Positions 9,887 to 17,030 of a stretch of 64,000 nucleotides of DNA are shown piece after piece. A program made the position numbers and the translations under genes. The stretch's first letter is position 1. Each line of letters opens with the position of its first letter. The notes below the pieces were generated by a model, which ran no database searches, had not been told where the DNA came from, and worked only from the letters and a program-made list of their open reading frames with translations. The DNA is from RUG563 sp045590215 (lineage in GTDB: Bacteria; Bacillota; Clostridia; Christensenellales; Aristaeellaceae): the NCBI GenBank assembly GCA_045590215.1, contig JAZNQO010000013.1:1-64000 (forward strand), read 5' to 3'.

Positions 9887-11701
9887 TTATGCGCTTTTCT
9901 TTGTGTCCTTATCGGTTTCTTCTTCAGCCTGAGCCGCTGCTGCTTCACGCTCGGCCTTCAGCTCCTTGCGGCGAAGGTACTTCTTGCGGTACATGGCGCG
10001 CTTTTTCATAATCTTGTCCTGCTCTGCCTGCTGCTCCGGGGTCAGCTCCGGTTCCTCCAGGGGAATGTCCATCAGACCGATGAACCGCAGGTAGATGTCC
10101 ACCTGCTGCGTCCGCTCAACGCCGTCCTTCACGGGTGCGTGGACGACGATCTTATCCACGAACTCATTGACCATTCCCGGCGTCAATTCCGGGACGTCTC
10201 GGTATTTCTTCGCCAGCTGGATAAATGCCTCCACGTTGGTGCTGTCCGCCTGATAAGCATCCAGCTTGGCCTGATCCTGGGCGATGGCCTCTTCCAGCGC
10301 CGCCTGCTCTTGCTCGTACTCGGCGCTCAGCGTTTCATAACGCTTTTCGGGGAGCTTCTCCAGCACATAGGATTCGTACAGCCTTTTGATCAGCACATCC
10401 AGCTCGGCAGAACGCTTCTTTGCCTTGGCGATGCTGCGCTGCAATGCCTTGGCCTCGTTTGCCTGCTTCACCTCGGTCGTGGAGCGGATTCGACGTATGA
10501 AGTCCTCCTCATCGCGCAGCGCATACTTGCTGACCGTGCGGATCGTCATCAGCAGAAGCTCATTCAGGGCATCGTTGTTGATGTAGTGGGAACAGCACAT
10601 CGTCTTCTCACGCTGGATGGTCAGGGTGTAGGTGGAGCAGTTGAAGTAGCTCAGGATGCGCTCCGTACCGTCTGCCAGATTGTAGCGGCGGCGGTGGCTG
10701 TACAGCCGCTCTCCGCAGTCGGCACAGTAGACCAGCCCGGTCAGCGGATTGGCAACACCGGTGGTGTCGATCCTGCGGCGGGTCGTGCGGGTGCGCTGCG
10801 CCAGATGCCAGGTCTCCGGATCAACGATGGCGTCGTGTGTGTTCTCGAAAATCAGCCATTCCTCCGGCGGATTCTTTACCCGCTTGTCCTTATAATGCTT
10901 CTTGGACGAACGGAAGTTGACCGTGTGTCCCATGTATTCCGGCTTGGACAGGATGCTGGTGACAGTCTGCCCGTACCAGTCATAGGGGCGGGTCATGTCC
11001 AACGTGGTCTTCCGGGAACCACGGTTGCGTTTGGCCATATAGTACCCGGGAGATTCGATCTTCTCTCGCTGAAGCGTCTTGGCGATATCGCAGGAGCCCA
11101 GCCCGTCAATGCTGAGCTGATAGATCCGGTGAATGACCGGCGCGGCCTCCTCGTCGATCAGCCAGTGATCCTTGTCCTCCGGATCGCGGATGAATCCATA
11201 GATCGGCGCATTGGTGACAGGCTTGCCCGATCTGCCCTTCTGCTGGAAGGCGGTCCGCGTCTTGCGGGACTGGTCGCGGAGATACCACTCGTTCATGATG
11301 TTCAGGAACGGGGTGAACTCGTTGCTGTTTTGATCCTCGCTGTCGATGTTGTTGGCAATGGCGATGAAACGGATGTTGTGCTGCCGGAAGAATACTTCTG
11401 TATAGTAGCCGGTCTGAAGGTATTCACGGCCAAGACGGCTCATGTCCTTGACGAGAACCGCCGCAACCTTTCCTTCTTCAATGTCGCCCACCAGCTGCTT
11501 CCATGCCGGACGATCAAAGTTGCCGCCCGACCAGCCGTCATCGGTGTAGTGTACGCAATTTGAAAAGCCATGCTGGGCAGCATAGCTAAGCAAAAGCGAT
11601 TTTTGGTTGGAAATGGAATTGCTCTCCCCAGCCAATTCGTCGTCACGGGAGAGTCTTTCGTATAGGGCGGTGATCCGCTGTTCAGCCTGCTTGATAGCCA
11701 T
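9887..11701 (-). CDS. Large serine recombinase (TnpX-like), element integrase/excisionase
   Basis: 604 residues. The N-terminal resolvase catalytic domain (about 1-155) has the nucleophile serine in ALYERLSRDDE (about residue 18) and the VKDMSRLGRE motif. The Recombinase domain (about 170-290) follows. A zinc ribbon has YCADCGE (about 345) paired with a later Cys cluster (MCCSHY). Then come a long coiled coil (about 420-480) and a C-terminal DUF4368-like region, ending in a charged A/E/K tail. Length and layout match TnpX/TndX-type site-specific recombinases, which cut at a short, usually GA-containing core and move circular intermediates. An AAAGGAG site precedes the ATG. The first codons overlap the end of the TnpW-like gene, so translation is probably coupled. 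Confidence 0.95.
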   Translation of the reverse strand: MAIKQAEQRITALYERLSRDDELAGESNSISNQKSLLLSYAAQHGFSNCVHYTDDGWSGGNFDRPAWKQLVGDIEEGKVAAVLVKDMSRLGREYLQTGYYTEVFFRQHNIRFIAIANNIDSEDQNSNEFTPFLNIMNEWYLRDQSRKTRTAFQQKGRSGKPVTNAPIYGFIRDPEDKDHWLIDEEAAPVIHRIYQLSIDGLGSCDIAKTLQREKIESPGYYMAKRNRGSRKTTLDMTRPYDWYGQTVTSILSKPEYMGHTVNFRSSKKHYKDKRVKNPPEEWLIFENTHDAIVDPETWHLAQRTRTTRRRIDTTGVANPLTGLVYCADCGERLYSHRRRYNLADGTERILSYFNCSTYTLTIQREKTMCCSHYINNDALNELLLMTIRTVSKYALRDEEDFIRRIRSTTEVKQANEAKALQRSIAKAKKRSAELDVLIKRLYESYVLEKLPEKRYETLSAEYEQEQAALEEAIAQDQAKLDAYQADSTNVEAFIQLAKKYRDVPELTPGMVNEFVDKIVVHAPVKDGVERTQQVDIYLRFIGLMDIPLEEPELTPEQQAEQDKIMKKRAMYRKKYLRRKELKAEREAAAAQAEEETDKDTKKSA

Positions 11702-11981
11702 ACTGGCTCCTTTCAGACTGGCGGTTCGTTTGTGGTACAGTCATTATACCACACTTCCCGCAAATGTCCAGCGTTTCCCGCTGGATCAGTCGCATAATCT
11801 TATCCTCAAAGGACTCGGTGGCCTCGGGCGCTTGATACACATTCGCCCGGTAGCGGGTGTTGCCGATACGTCGGCTGAACCCAAATGCAGTTTTAATGTT
11901 CTCCATGAATTCCTCGCTTTCTGGAAATGTTGGAATGATATCGTGTCGCTTATGCAGTCCATCATTGCTGTTTCCTCTCAT
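11682..11981 (-). CDS. TnpW-like transposon-encoded protein
   Basis: The core is ENIKTAFGFSRRIGNT followed by RYRANVY and FEDKIMRLIQRET, matching the short TnpW family found next to TnpX-type recombinases. From the ATG at 11981 it has 99 residues, and that codon overlaps the excisionase stop (ATGA). A second plausible start at 11906 (MENIK, weak GAGGA site) would give 74 residues, closer to the usual size. It overlaps the recombinase gene by 20 bp. Biochemical function is unknown; TnpW was reported dispensable for Tn4451 excision. The family call is confident, the start is not. Confidence 0.7.
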   Translation of the reverse strand: MRGNSNDGLHKRHDIIPTFPESEEFMENIKTAFGFSRRIGNTRYRANVYQAPEATESFEDKIMRLIQRETLDICGKCGIMTVPQTNRQSERSQYGYQAG

Positions 11982-12187
11982 TGTTCTCGTGCTTTTGTGT
12001 TGGTGTGGCTTTTCAGCCATTGGATCAGGTCAGCCTTCATGACCAGCTTGCGTTTGCCGATGTGCAGCGTAGGGAAATCTGCGCTGCTGAGCAGGTTGTA
12101 GGCGCTTGCCCGCGAGATCCGCAGGGCCAAAGCAATCTGCCGGGCATCCAGAATGTCCGGCAGATCATCGAAGAGTTGATAGCTCAT
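11978..12187 (-). CDS. Excisionase-type HTH DNA-binding protein
   Basis: 69 residues from an ATG with a strong AAAGGAGG site; upstream in-frame sequence has none. The fold is the MerR-like excisionase domain: DILDARQIALALRISRASAY (tyrosine in the recognition helix), then HIGKRKLVMKADLIQWL, the typical wing and last helix. Proteins of this kind act as recombination directionality factors or repressors for nearby recombinases. It is first in a tightly overlapping group with the TnpW-like gene and the serine recombinase, supporting control of excision. Whether it regulates transcription or directionality cannot be told from sequence. Confidence 0.85.
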   Translation of the reverse strand: MSYQLFDDLPDILDARQIALALRISRASAYNLLSSADFPTLHIGKRKLVMKADLIQWLKSHTNTKAREQ

Positions 12188-12204
12188 GTTCCTCCTTTCC
12201 CGCA

Positions 12205-12238
12205 TAGAAAAAGCAGCCACGCCGGGCGTGACTGCTGA
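12205..12238 (-). terminator. Intrinsic terminator between sigma-like gene and excisionase
   Basis: The hairpin AGCAG-CACGCC / GGCGTG-CTGCT (12212-12236) is followed in the leftward direction by TTTTTCTATG. It separates the sigma-like gene from the xis-tnpW-recombinase group, which therefore either has its own promoter or depends on read-through. Confidence 0.75.
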
Positions 12239-12254
12239 TATGCGTATGATGTTG

Positions 12255-13190
12255 TTACTTGGTGTGAGCGTCGAGGAAGTCGCTGTACTCAGCGGATATG
12301 AAATCCGTATAGGCAGCGGCGATCTTCTCGATCCGCTTCTTGACTGCGCTGGGGGTCTTATAGCCAACCTTGTCTGCAATTTCCTGCATGGTGTGGCCGT
12401 CGTTGCGCATTTGCAGGATGATCCGATCCTGCTCGGTCAGTTTTCCCTTGAACTGTTCGATCTGCATGCTGGATGCTACATGGTTCTCAAACGATTCCCT
12501 TGGATCGGGAATATCGTAGAGGGTTTCGCCATCTACCACCGTGCCGTTCTCCAACATATCCTCGATGGAGATGGGTGCGCTCTTCCGACTGTGATTCCAC
12601 GTCCGCTCAAAGTCACGGCGAACCGTGCTTGAACCATCGTAGTCCGCATTCTGACGATGAAGCCAGATTTCATCGATCACCGGCTGAAGATTGTTTTCCT
12701 CGATGGCGATCTCCGTCATCACAGCCACGATGTTGCTGAACTGGCCCCATCCCAGCCACGGCAATTCCTGATCCTTCTTCAGATCGAACAGCCGCTGCAG
12801 CGTCCAGTTGGTGCGTTTCTCCATGATCTGCTTGAAATGATGCACCAGCGTGTACGCAATTCGCCAGATGGGGAAGTCGCCGGAGTAGTTCCTCCAGTCG
12901 CCGGGAATGGGCTTGTACTCGCCATTCTTGCCGGGAACAAGGATGTACTGCCAAGCTGCCCAGGCGTAGCAATCCCAGATAAGCTCCAGAAAAGCGTCGT
13001 TGTCGATCATGCCCCAGTATTCCTCGGAGTTCATGATCGGGCGCATGTTGCGCGGCAGCTTCAAATAGGAAGCCCGCTTCTCTACCAGCTCTCTGGGCAG
13101 CGCATAGAACATCATCAACCAGCGCAGGTTGCTGTTGCCCGGAATCACAAAGTAATTCTCAGCTTCCGGTATCTTTAGTTCAAGGGACAA
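12255..13190 (-). CDS. Sigma-70 region-4-like regulator of the mobile element
   Basis: About 311 residues. The C-terminal 70 residues contain a sigma region 4 / HTH segment (KLTEQDRIILQMRNDGHTMQ, then EIADKVGYKTPSAVKKRIEK). The N-terminal 230 residues match no family I can name; they are rich in Trp and Tyr (DCYAWAAWQYILVPG). I chose a TTG start at 13190 because a perfect GGAGGTG lies six bases before it. The in-frame ATG five codons upstream (13205) actually overlaps that ribosome binding site. Similar sigma-like proteins sit in conjugative and mobilizable elements of Firmicutes as activators, and it is inferred to drive element genes. Confidence 0.7.
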   Translation of the reverse strand: MSLELKIPEAENYFVIPGNSNLRWLMMFYALPRELVEKRASYLKLPRNMRPIMNSEEYWGMIDNDAFLELIWDCYAWAAWQYILVPGKNGEYKPIPGDWRNYSGDFPIWRIAYTLVHHFKQIMEKRTNWTLQRLFDLKKDQELPWLGWGQFSNIVAVMTEIAIEENNLQPVIDEIWLHRQNADYDGSSTVRRDFERTWNHSRKSAPISIEDMLENGTVVDGETLYDIPDPRESFENHVASSMQIEQFKGKLTEQDRIILQMRNDGHTMQEIADKVGYKTPSAVKKRIEKIAAAYTDFISAEYSDFLDAHTK

Positions 13191-13269
13191 AGGTGTCACC
13201 TCCATTCAGTTTTTTACCCCCTCATAGTATAGGGCACGAAAACGGGCTGTTTTTTCCAGGATTTCAAAA

Positions 13270-13292
13270 CTTTTTCAAATTTTTTTGAAAAG
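13270..13292. repeat. Palindrome in the 5' leader of the sigma-like gene
   Basis: CTTTTTCAAA and TTTGAAAAG form 9-bp arms around a T-rich centre. It lies between the predicted promoter and the start codon of the sigma-like gene. It could be an operator or an RNA hairpin; the AT-rich arms suit protein binding. Confidence 0.45.
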
Positions 13293-13312
13293 ATCATGGT
13301 TCATCCGTGTGC

Positions 13313-13341
13313 ATTATAACTTGTCTATTGATGTGTGTCTA
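13313..13341 (-). promoter_or_regulatory. Predicted promoter for the sigma-like gene
   Basis: On the minus strand, TAGACA (13336-13341), a 17-bp spacer and TATAAT (13313-13318) fit a vegetative promoter with one -35 mismatch. The untranslated leader would be about 115 nt. The gap 13206-13440 holds only this promoter, the palindrome and the upstream gene's terminator. Confidence 0.6.
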
Positions 13342-13396
13342 TGTTTTCGGCAGAAGTAGTCAGATAGCGACAGGATTTGCGGGAATAAAGGGCTAT

Positions 13397-13433
13397 ACAA
13401 GAAAAGCCCGGCAGAACTGATCTACCGGGCTTG
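13397..13433 (-). terminator. Intrinsic terminator after the TnpV-like gene pair
   Basis: AAGCCCGG (13404-13411) pairs with CCGGGCTT (13425-13432). Read leftward it is followed by TTTTCTTG. Confidence 0.8.
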
Positions 13434-13440
13434 ATGGATG

Positions 13441-13716
13441 TTATTCACTTTTGGTTTCTGCGGTTTGCATGATCGTTACACCCAGATGGCTCTTCTGCAT
13501 CTCTGCGATGCGCTTTCGCAGATCATACAGCGCCGTGCCGATGGTATCGAAGGCTGAGGCAGCGACCTCTTCATGGTTTCGCATGCCCAGCGGATGCAGC
13601 GGCGAGGCATCCCCTTCATACAGTGCCAGTGCACCTTCAGCAAGCAGACGGATGTCAGCAATGTCATTGCCCACGTTCCAGAAGTATGTGTTCAGCGTTT
13701 TGATCTGATCGTTCAT
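13441..13716 (-). CDS. Small hypothetical protein coupled to TnpV-like gene
   Basis: 91 residues beginning MNDQIKTLNTYFWNVGNDIA. It is soluble, helical and mildly acidic, without a recognised motif. The ATG overlaps the stop codon of the upstream TnpV-like gene in a TGATG arrangement, indicating translational coupling; a GTG three bases earlier is also in frame. It ends just before a terminator, so it is the last gene of a two-gene unit. Function is unknown; similar small proteins accompany accessory elements of Clostridia. Confidence 0.6.
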   Translation of the reverse strand: MNDQIKTLNTYFWNVGNDIADIRLLAEGALALYEGDASPLHPLGMRNHEEVAASAFDTIGTALYDLRKRIAEMQKSHLGVTIMQTAETKSE

Positions 13717-14087
13717 CACACATACACCAGCTCTGCATAGATGATTTCTTCAGCACAGGCACGGATGTTGTTCATGGCACCCACCCATGCCATCTGGTCG
13801 CATCCTTTGAGTTCTTCCGTGATACCTTGGGTGACCTTCATAGCTTGGATGAGGCTTTCCAGTCGTTCGGTAGCCTCCTGATTGAATAAAGCGAGGTACT
13901 TGAACAGTTCGCCAGACAGCACCAGCTGGTTGAAGGTAACGGGACGATGCTCCCGCAGGAAATCCTTGCGCTGACGGCCCCAGAAGCCGATGTCACCGGC
14001 ATCCGGAGGCAAAGCAAAGTTAGGGAAGTAGTAGTCACCGACTTTGACATAGGGGATGGTCAGGTCAGATTCACGCTCGTTATTCAT
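13716..14087 (-). CDS. TnpV-like transposon-encoded protein
   Basis: 123 residues. The pattern YYFPNFALPP, then IGFWGRQRKDFLREHRPVTF and a C-terminal MAWVGAMNNIRACAEEIIY matches the TnpV family. An AAGGAG site lies seven bases before the ATG. Family members occur in Tn4451-like and many other Clostridial elements; the molecular function is not established. It is the gene nearest the right edge of the element, preceded by a leader with an inverted repeat and very short reading frames. Confidence 0.75.
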   Translation of the reverse strand: MNNERESDLTIPYVKVGDYYFPNFALPPDAGDIGFWGRQRKDFLREHRPVTFNQLVLSGELFKYLALFNQEATERLESLIQAMKVTQGITEELKGCDQMAWVGAMNNIRACAEEIIYAELVYV

Positions 14088-14118
14088 GTTGCAGCTCCTT
14101 TCGTAGTTCAGTCAACGG

Positions 14119-14212
14119 TTACAGGCAGAATGCTGCTTCTTTCCTCATAACCGCATCCATTCACCACAAACGAACCGCAGTCATGATGTATTGGAGGATA
14201 AATTCCTCCTTT
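14119..14212 (-). promoter_or_regulatory. Leader with inverted repeat and short peptide frames at the element edge
   Basis: On the minus strand an AAAGGAGG sequence (14205-14212) lies in an inverted repeat (GGAGGA 14193-14198, TCCTCC 14204-14209). Downstream are two tiny contiguous frames, MTAVRLW (14161-14184) and MDAVMRKEAAFCL (14119-14160), the second ATG directly following the first stop. They precede the TnpV-like gene by about 30 nt. The layout suggests translational attenuation, but no canonical start follows the AAAGGAGG at normal spacing. The inverted repeat may instead belong to the recombination site. Confidence 0.4.
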
Positions 14213-14216
14213 ACAT

Positions 14217-14510
14217 ATTAACCTCTGCAAGGATATGTTCAGACGGCGAAAAAAGATCAGCTTTACGGAGCTGAATGAAAATGCCGGATGGGTGGATTTG
14301 CAGGAGGAAATCAGCCCAGTGATGGAAGCCGTGCAGCAGCTGAAGCCGGAGGAAAGGCTGGTTGTGGTGCTGCATTATGTGGACGGCCTTTCCGTAAAGG
14401 AAATGGCAGCAGCCCTTCAAATGAACATCAACACCGTCAAAACCCGGATGTATACTGCCCGGAAACGATTATCCCACACGCTCCTTGTGGAATGGGAGGA
14501 AGAAAAATGA
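14217..14510 (+). pseudogene. ECF sigma factor, 5'-truncated by element insertion
   Basis: The frame starts mid-protein at INLCKDMFRRRKK, the usual end of sigma region 2. It continues through a complete region 4: PEERLVVVLHYVDGLSVKEM, AAALQMNINTVKTRMYTARK. Region 2 and the normal start are absent, and an in-frame TAA lies at 14199-14201. The internal ATG at 14235 has only a weak ribosome binding site. The break coincides with the right edge of the mobile element, so insertion into the sigma gene is the simplest explanation. The stop overlaps the next gene's start (ATGA), showing the original sigma/partner operon. The fragment cannot bind core polymerase normally without region 2. Confidence 0.85.
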
Positions 14511-15697
14511 AGCAGGAAACCTTTCAGAAGGAACTGAAAAATCTGACCCCTGATGTGCCGGAAAGCTTTCAGAAGAAAATGAGTGCTTTCCTTGATGAGA
14601 AAGTGTATCAGGAGGTTTACATGAAAGAAAGCACAAAAAAGAAAGTGCGAATGGGCTCCAGAACGGTGGTATTGGCTTTTGTGATGGTGTTGGTGCTGTG
14701 CACGGCGGCAGTGGCGGCCAGCCTGAACCTGTTCGGGCAATTGGATGATGGCTTGGAAAATGACAACCGCATGGGGGCTTTGAACGAAGCGGCGGCTCCC
14801 GTACAGCAGCAAGTGACCAGCGAAGGCGTCACCCTCTCCGTTCAGCAAGCCTATTATGACGGAAGCCGGGTGTTTGTAGCTTATCGGATGGATGGGGAAG
14901 CAGAGAAGGCAGAGCTTTTTGACGGCATGCCGGAAGGCCTCACATGGGACTGGGAAGAAAACGCCGTTTTCGGGGAACATTTTTCCAGCGATTCTGCTGC
15001 GTTCCAGAAAATCAGCAAATGGCTGGATGGCACGGAGCCTCGATACGCCGTATGGCAATCTACGGCCACCCATGATTGTCTGGAGCTTGCGGACGGCACG
15101 ATTCTGGATATTGTGGGCGGCGAAGAATATGAATTACCTGATGGAAGCCGCATCGGCTGGAAGGAGTGTGAAGTGCCAGAAAATAAGCAGGCAAAGAAGC
15201 TGGACGTGGTCATCAGCCTCTTTACCGGGCGCAGCACCTACTATCAGGATGCAAACGGCTTTAAGCGTTCCTATGAACAGCTAGGACAGACGGATATGCC
15301 CTTTGCCGTGGAACAAGATGAAACAGCGAAAGCCTATCATGGACAGGTAAACAAGAAGGAATGGCAGGCAACAGCCAGCCTTGTGGCGAACATGGTGGAT
15401 ATCCGCGGTATCGTTACCGTTACTTGCCCCGAAAGCTGGACGGCGGCCTGGAACACCTATGATGAACGGAACGAAGATGCCGATTGCATTGTTGCGTGGC
15501 AATTGTATGTGGACGGGAAAACGGCGGAAGGCCATAACCTGAACGCGTATTGCAAGAAAGTAAGTGATACCTGCATGGAATACGGTGTGTGTTTTGCTCG
15601 TGAAGATTTGCAGGGCAAAATGCGGCTGGTGCCGGTGTTCAATAAGAGCGGAACGCAGATAGACAAGGGCATTGACCTGAAAGTGGTAACGGAATAA
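14507..15697 (+). CDS. Membrane-anchored anti-sigma-like protein (DUF4179-like)
   Basis: 396 residues. A short cytoplasmic N-terminus (about 1-48, helical, PDVPESFQKKMSAFLDEKVY) precedes one transmembrane helix (about 50-70, VVLAFVMVLVLCTAAVAASL). A large extracytoplasmic domain follows, beginning with the SLNLFGQLDDGL segment and resembling DUF4179 proteins. Translational coupling to an ECF sigma gene is the typical anti-sigma arrangement. Here the sigma gene is decapitated, so this protein may have lost its partner. The extracellular part probably senses an envelope signal; the ligand is unknown. It ends shortly before a strong terminator. Confidence 0.7.
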   Translation: MKQETFQKELKNLTPDVPESFQKKMSAFLDEKVYQEVYMKESTKKKVRMGSRTVVLAFVMVLVLCTAAVAASLNLFGQLDDGLENDNRMGALNEAAAPVQQQVTSEGVTLSVQQAYYDGSRVFVAYRMDGEAEKAELFDGMPEGLTWDWEENAVFGEHFSSDSAAFQKISKWLDGTEPRYAVWQSTATHDCLELADGTILDIVGGEEYELPDGSRIGWKECEVPENKQAKKLDVVISLFTGRSTYYQDANGFKRSYEQLGQTDMPFAVEQDETAKAYHGQVNKKEWQATASLVANMVDIRGIVTVTCPESWTAAWNTYDERNEDADCIVAWQLYVDGKTAEGHNLNAYCKKVSDTCMEYGVCFAREDLQGKMRLVPVFNKSGTQIDKGIDLKVVTE

Positions 15698-15712
15698 CAA
15701 GCATCCATCAGC

Positions 15713-15738
15713 AGCCGGGCGAAATGCCCGGTTTTTTT
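15713..15738 (+). terminator. Intrinsic terminator after the anti-sigma-like gene
   Basis: GCCGGGC-gaaat-GCCCGG is followed by TTTTTTT. It ends the truncated sigma/partner operon and insulates the rplJ promoter. Confidence 0.9.
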
Positions 15739-15760
15739 GAAAAATCGGCCGAAAAAAGTG

Positions 15761-15789
15761 TTGACAGGGAAGAGAAGATGTGGTATTAT
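15761..15789 (+). promoter_or_regulatory. Strong promoter of rplJ-rplL
   Basis: A perfect TTGACA (15761-15766), a 17-bp spacer and TATTAT (15784-15789), close to consensus as expected for a ribosomal protein operon. Confidence 0.85.
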
Positions 15790-15795
15790 TACTAA

Positions 15796-15960
15796 CGGCT
15801 TGAAAGAGCCTGTGCCAAAGACAGCCGGTGCTGTGTTTCGGGTGATTCGCTCCCCGGAATGACGCTTAAAGGGAAACCGCCAGCCGAGGTGCGAGGAAGC
15901 ATGATTTCATTATGATTTTTTATGCCCTTGTGCCCATGCACAGGGGTTTCTTTTATTCCC
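15796..15960 (+). promoter_or_regulatory. Ribosomal protein L10 leader RNA with intrinsic attenuator
   Basis: The region after the promoter contains conserved L10-leader segments (GCCAAAGACAGCCGG, then AAAGGGAAACCGCCAGCCGAG) that bind the L10(L12) complex. It ends in an intrinsic terminator: CCCTTGTGC (15925-15933) pairs with GCACAGGGG (15938-15946), followed by TTTCTTTTATT. In Firmicutes excess L10-L12 binds this leader and favours termination. Leader plus attenuator lie directly before rplJ, as expected. Confidence 0.8.
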
Positions 15961-15985
15961 AGCCGGACGGAAGGTGAAAAAGAAA

Positions 15986-16486
15986 ATGAGCAAGAATCTT
16001 GAAATCAAGAAGCAAGTCGTGGCGGAAATCGTTGAAAAGTTCAAGGCTGCACAGTCCATGGTGGTTGTGTCCTTCAACGGCCTCAACGTGGAACAGGTGA
16101 CCAACCTGCGCAAGCTGTGCCGCGAACAGGAAGTGCAGTACTGCGTTCTGAAGAACCGTCTGGTGCTGCGTGCCATGCAGGAACTGGGCATCACTGGCCT
16201 GGAAAACCTGATGGAAGGCCCCAACGCTTTTGTTTTCGGTACCAAGGACGTGACGGATGCCCCCAAGGTCATCAATCAGTTCATCGAAAAGAACAAGCTG
16301 CAGTCTCTGGAAATCAAGGGCGGCCTGATGGGCGAAGAAGTGCTGGATGCCAATGGCGTCAAGGCGATCGCTGCCCTGCCCGGCCGGGAAGAACTGCTGG
16401 CCACGCTGGTTGGCTGTCTGGTATCTCCCATTTCCTCTCTGGTTGCGGTTCTGGACGAAATCGCCGAAAAGAAGGAAGCTGCCTAA
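15986..16486 (+). CDS. rplJ: 50S ribosomal protein L10
   Basis: 166 residues starting MSKNLEIKKQVVAEIVEKFK; a GTG four codons earlier is in frame, but the family N-terminus and a GGAAGGTG site support this ATG. It carries the conserved L10 segments MVVVSFNGLNVEQVTNLRK and LVGCLVSPISSLVAVLDEIA. L10 anchors the L7/L12 stalk to 23S rRNA. It is followed by rplL after 71 bp and preceded by the L10 leader, whose regulation it probably exerts together with L12. Confidence 0.97.
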   Translation: MSKNLEIKKQVVAEIVEKFKAAQSMVVVSFNGLNVEQVTNLRKLCREQEVQYCVLKNRLVLRAMQELGITGLENLMEGPNAFVFGTKDVTDAPKVINQFIEKNKLQSLEIKGGLMGEEVLDANGVKAIAALPGREELLATLVGCLVSPISSLVAVLDEIAEKKEAA

Positions 16487-16557
16487 TTGGCAAACACGCC
16501 GCATGAAATATGCGGAATTACAAAACAAAAACCTACAAATAATGGAGGAAGAGTACA

Positions 16558-16929
16558 ATGACTCATCAGGAAATTTTGGACGCCATCAAGTCCATGACGC
16601 TGCTTGAAATCAAGGAACTGGTTGACGCCATGAAGGAAGAATTCGGCGTGACCGGTGCTATCGCCGTTGCCGGCGGTGCTGCCCCCGCTGCTGCTGCTGC
16701 CCAGGAAGAAGAAAAGACCGAATTCGACGTGGTTCTGGTTGACGCCGGTTCCGAAAAGATCAAGGTCATCAAGGCTGTGCGTGAATACGTTGCCGGTCTG
16801 GGCCTGAAGGAAGCCAAGGAATTTGTTGAAGCCGTGCCGAAGGCCATCAAAGAAGGCGTTTCCAAGGAAGAAGCCGAAAAGGTCAAGGCTGCTTTCGCCG
16901 AAATCGGTGCCAAGGTGGAAATCAAGTAA
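16558..16929 (+). CDS. rplL: 50S ribosomal protein L7/L12
   Basis: 123 residues with the L7/L12 layout: an N-terminal dimerization helix pair (LDAIKSMTLLEIKELVDAMK), an Ala-rich hinge (GGAAPAAAAAQEEE) and the C-terminal factor-binding domain (EKIKVIKAVREYVAGLGLKE). It recruits translation GTPases to the ribosome stalk. A strong GGAGGAAG site precedes the start. A terminator follows 20 bp after the stop. Confidence 0.98.
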   Translation: MTHQEILDAIKSMTLLEIKELVDAMKEEFGVTGAIAVAGGAAPAAAAAQEEEKTEFDVVLVDAGSEKIKVIKAVREYVAGLGLKEAKEFVEAVPKAIKEGVSKEEAEKVKAAFAEIGAKVEIK

Positions 16930-16950
16930 TTTCTGCTTGCAAAGCAAAAT

Positions 16951-16982
16951 CGCCCAAGGGGTTACCCCTTGGGCTTTTCATT
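16951..16982 (+). terminator. Intrinsic terminator of the rplJ-rplL operon
   Basis: CCCAAGGGG-tta-CCCCTTGGG is followed by CTTTTCATTT. Confidence 0.85.
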
Positions 16983-17030
16983 TGCCCAAAAGAATGTGTT
17001 CAGTGCTTATGGAGGAAGTTTTTCAAGCGA

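Larger units (their letters stand above)
7375..14216 (-). mobile_element. Tn4451/TnpX-class integrative mobilizable element module (left end unresolved)
   Basis: All genes from 14087 down to 7375 run leftward and encode a relaxase, a DUF3847-like protein, a large serine recombinase, and TnpW-, excisionase-, sigma-like and TnpV-like proteins. TnpV, TnpW and a TnpX-type resolvase are hallmarks of the Tn4451/Tn4453 family of Clostridia. The right edge is placed at about 14200-14217, where an ECF sigma gene abruptly begins mid-gene (from the residues INLCKD onward). The left edge was not found. The missing sigma half is not in the window, so the element may continue left of base 1 and carry the adhesin as cargo. 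There is no type IV secretion gene, so transfer would need a helper. Confidence 0.75.

Noticed and set aside
14507..15697. Extension of the anti-sigma-like gene upstream to 14288
   Set aside because: The extra 73 codons lie in another frame of the sigma fragment; the ATGA overlap at 14507 and the sensible N-terminus support the shorter form.
15974..15985. GTG at 15974 as rplJ start
   Set aside because: It would overlap the ribosome binding site, and the family N-terminus starts at MSKN.
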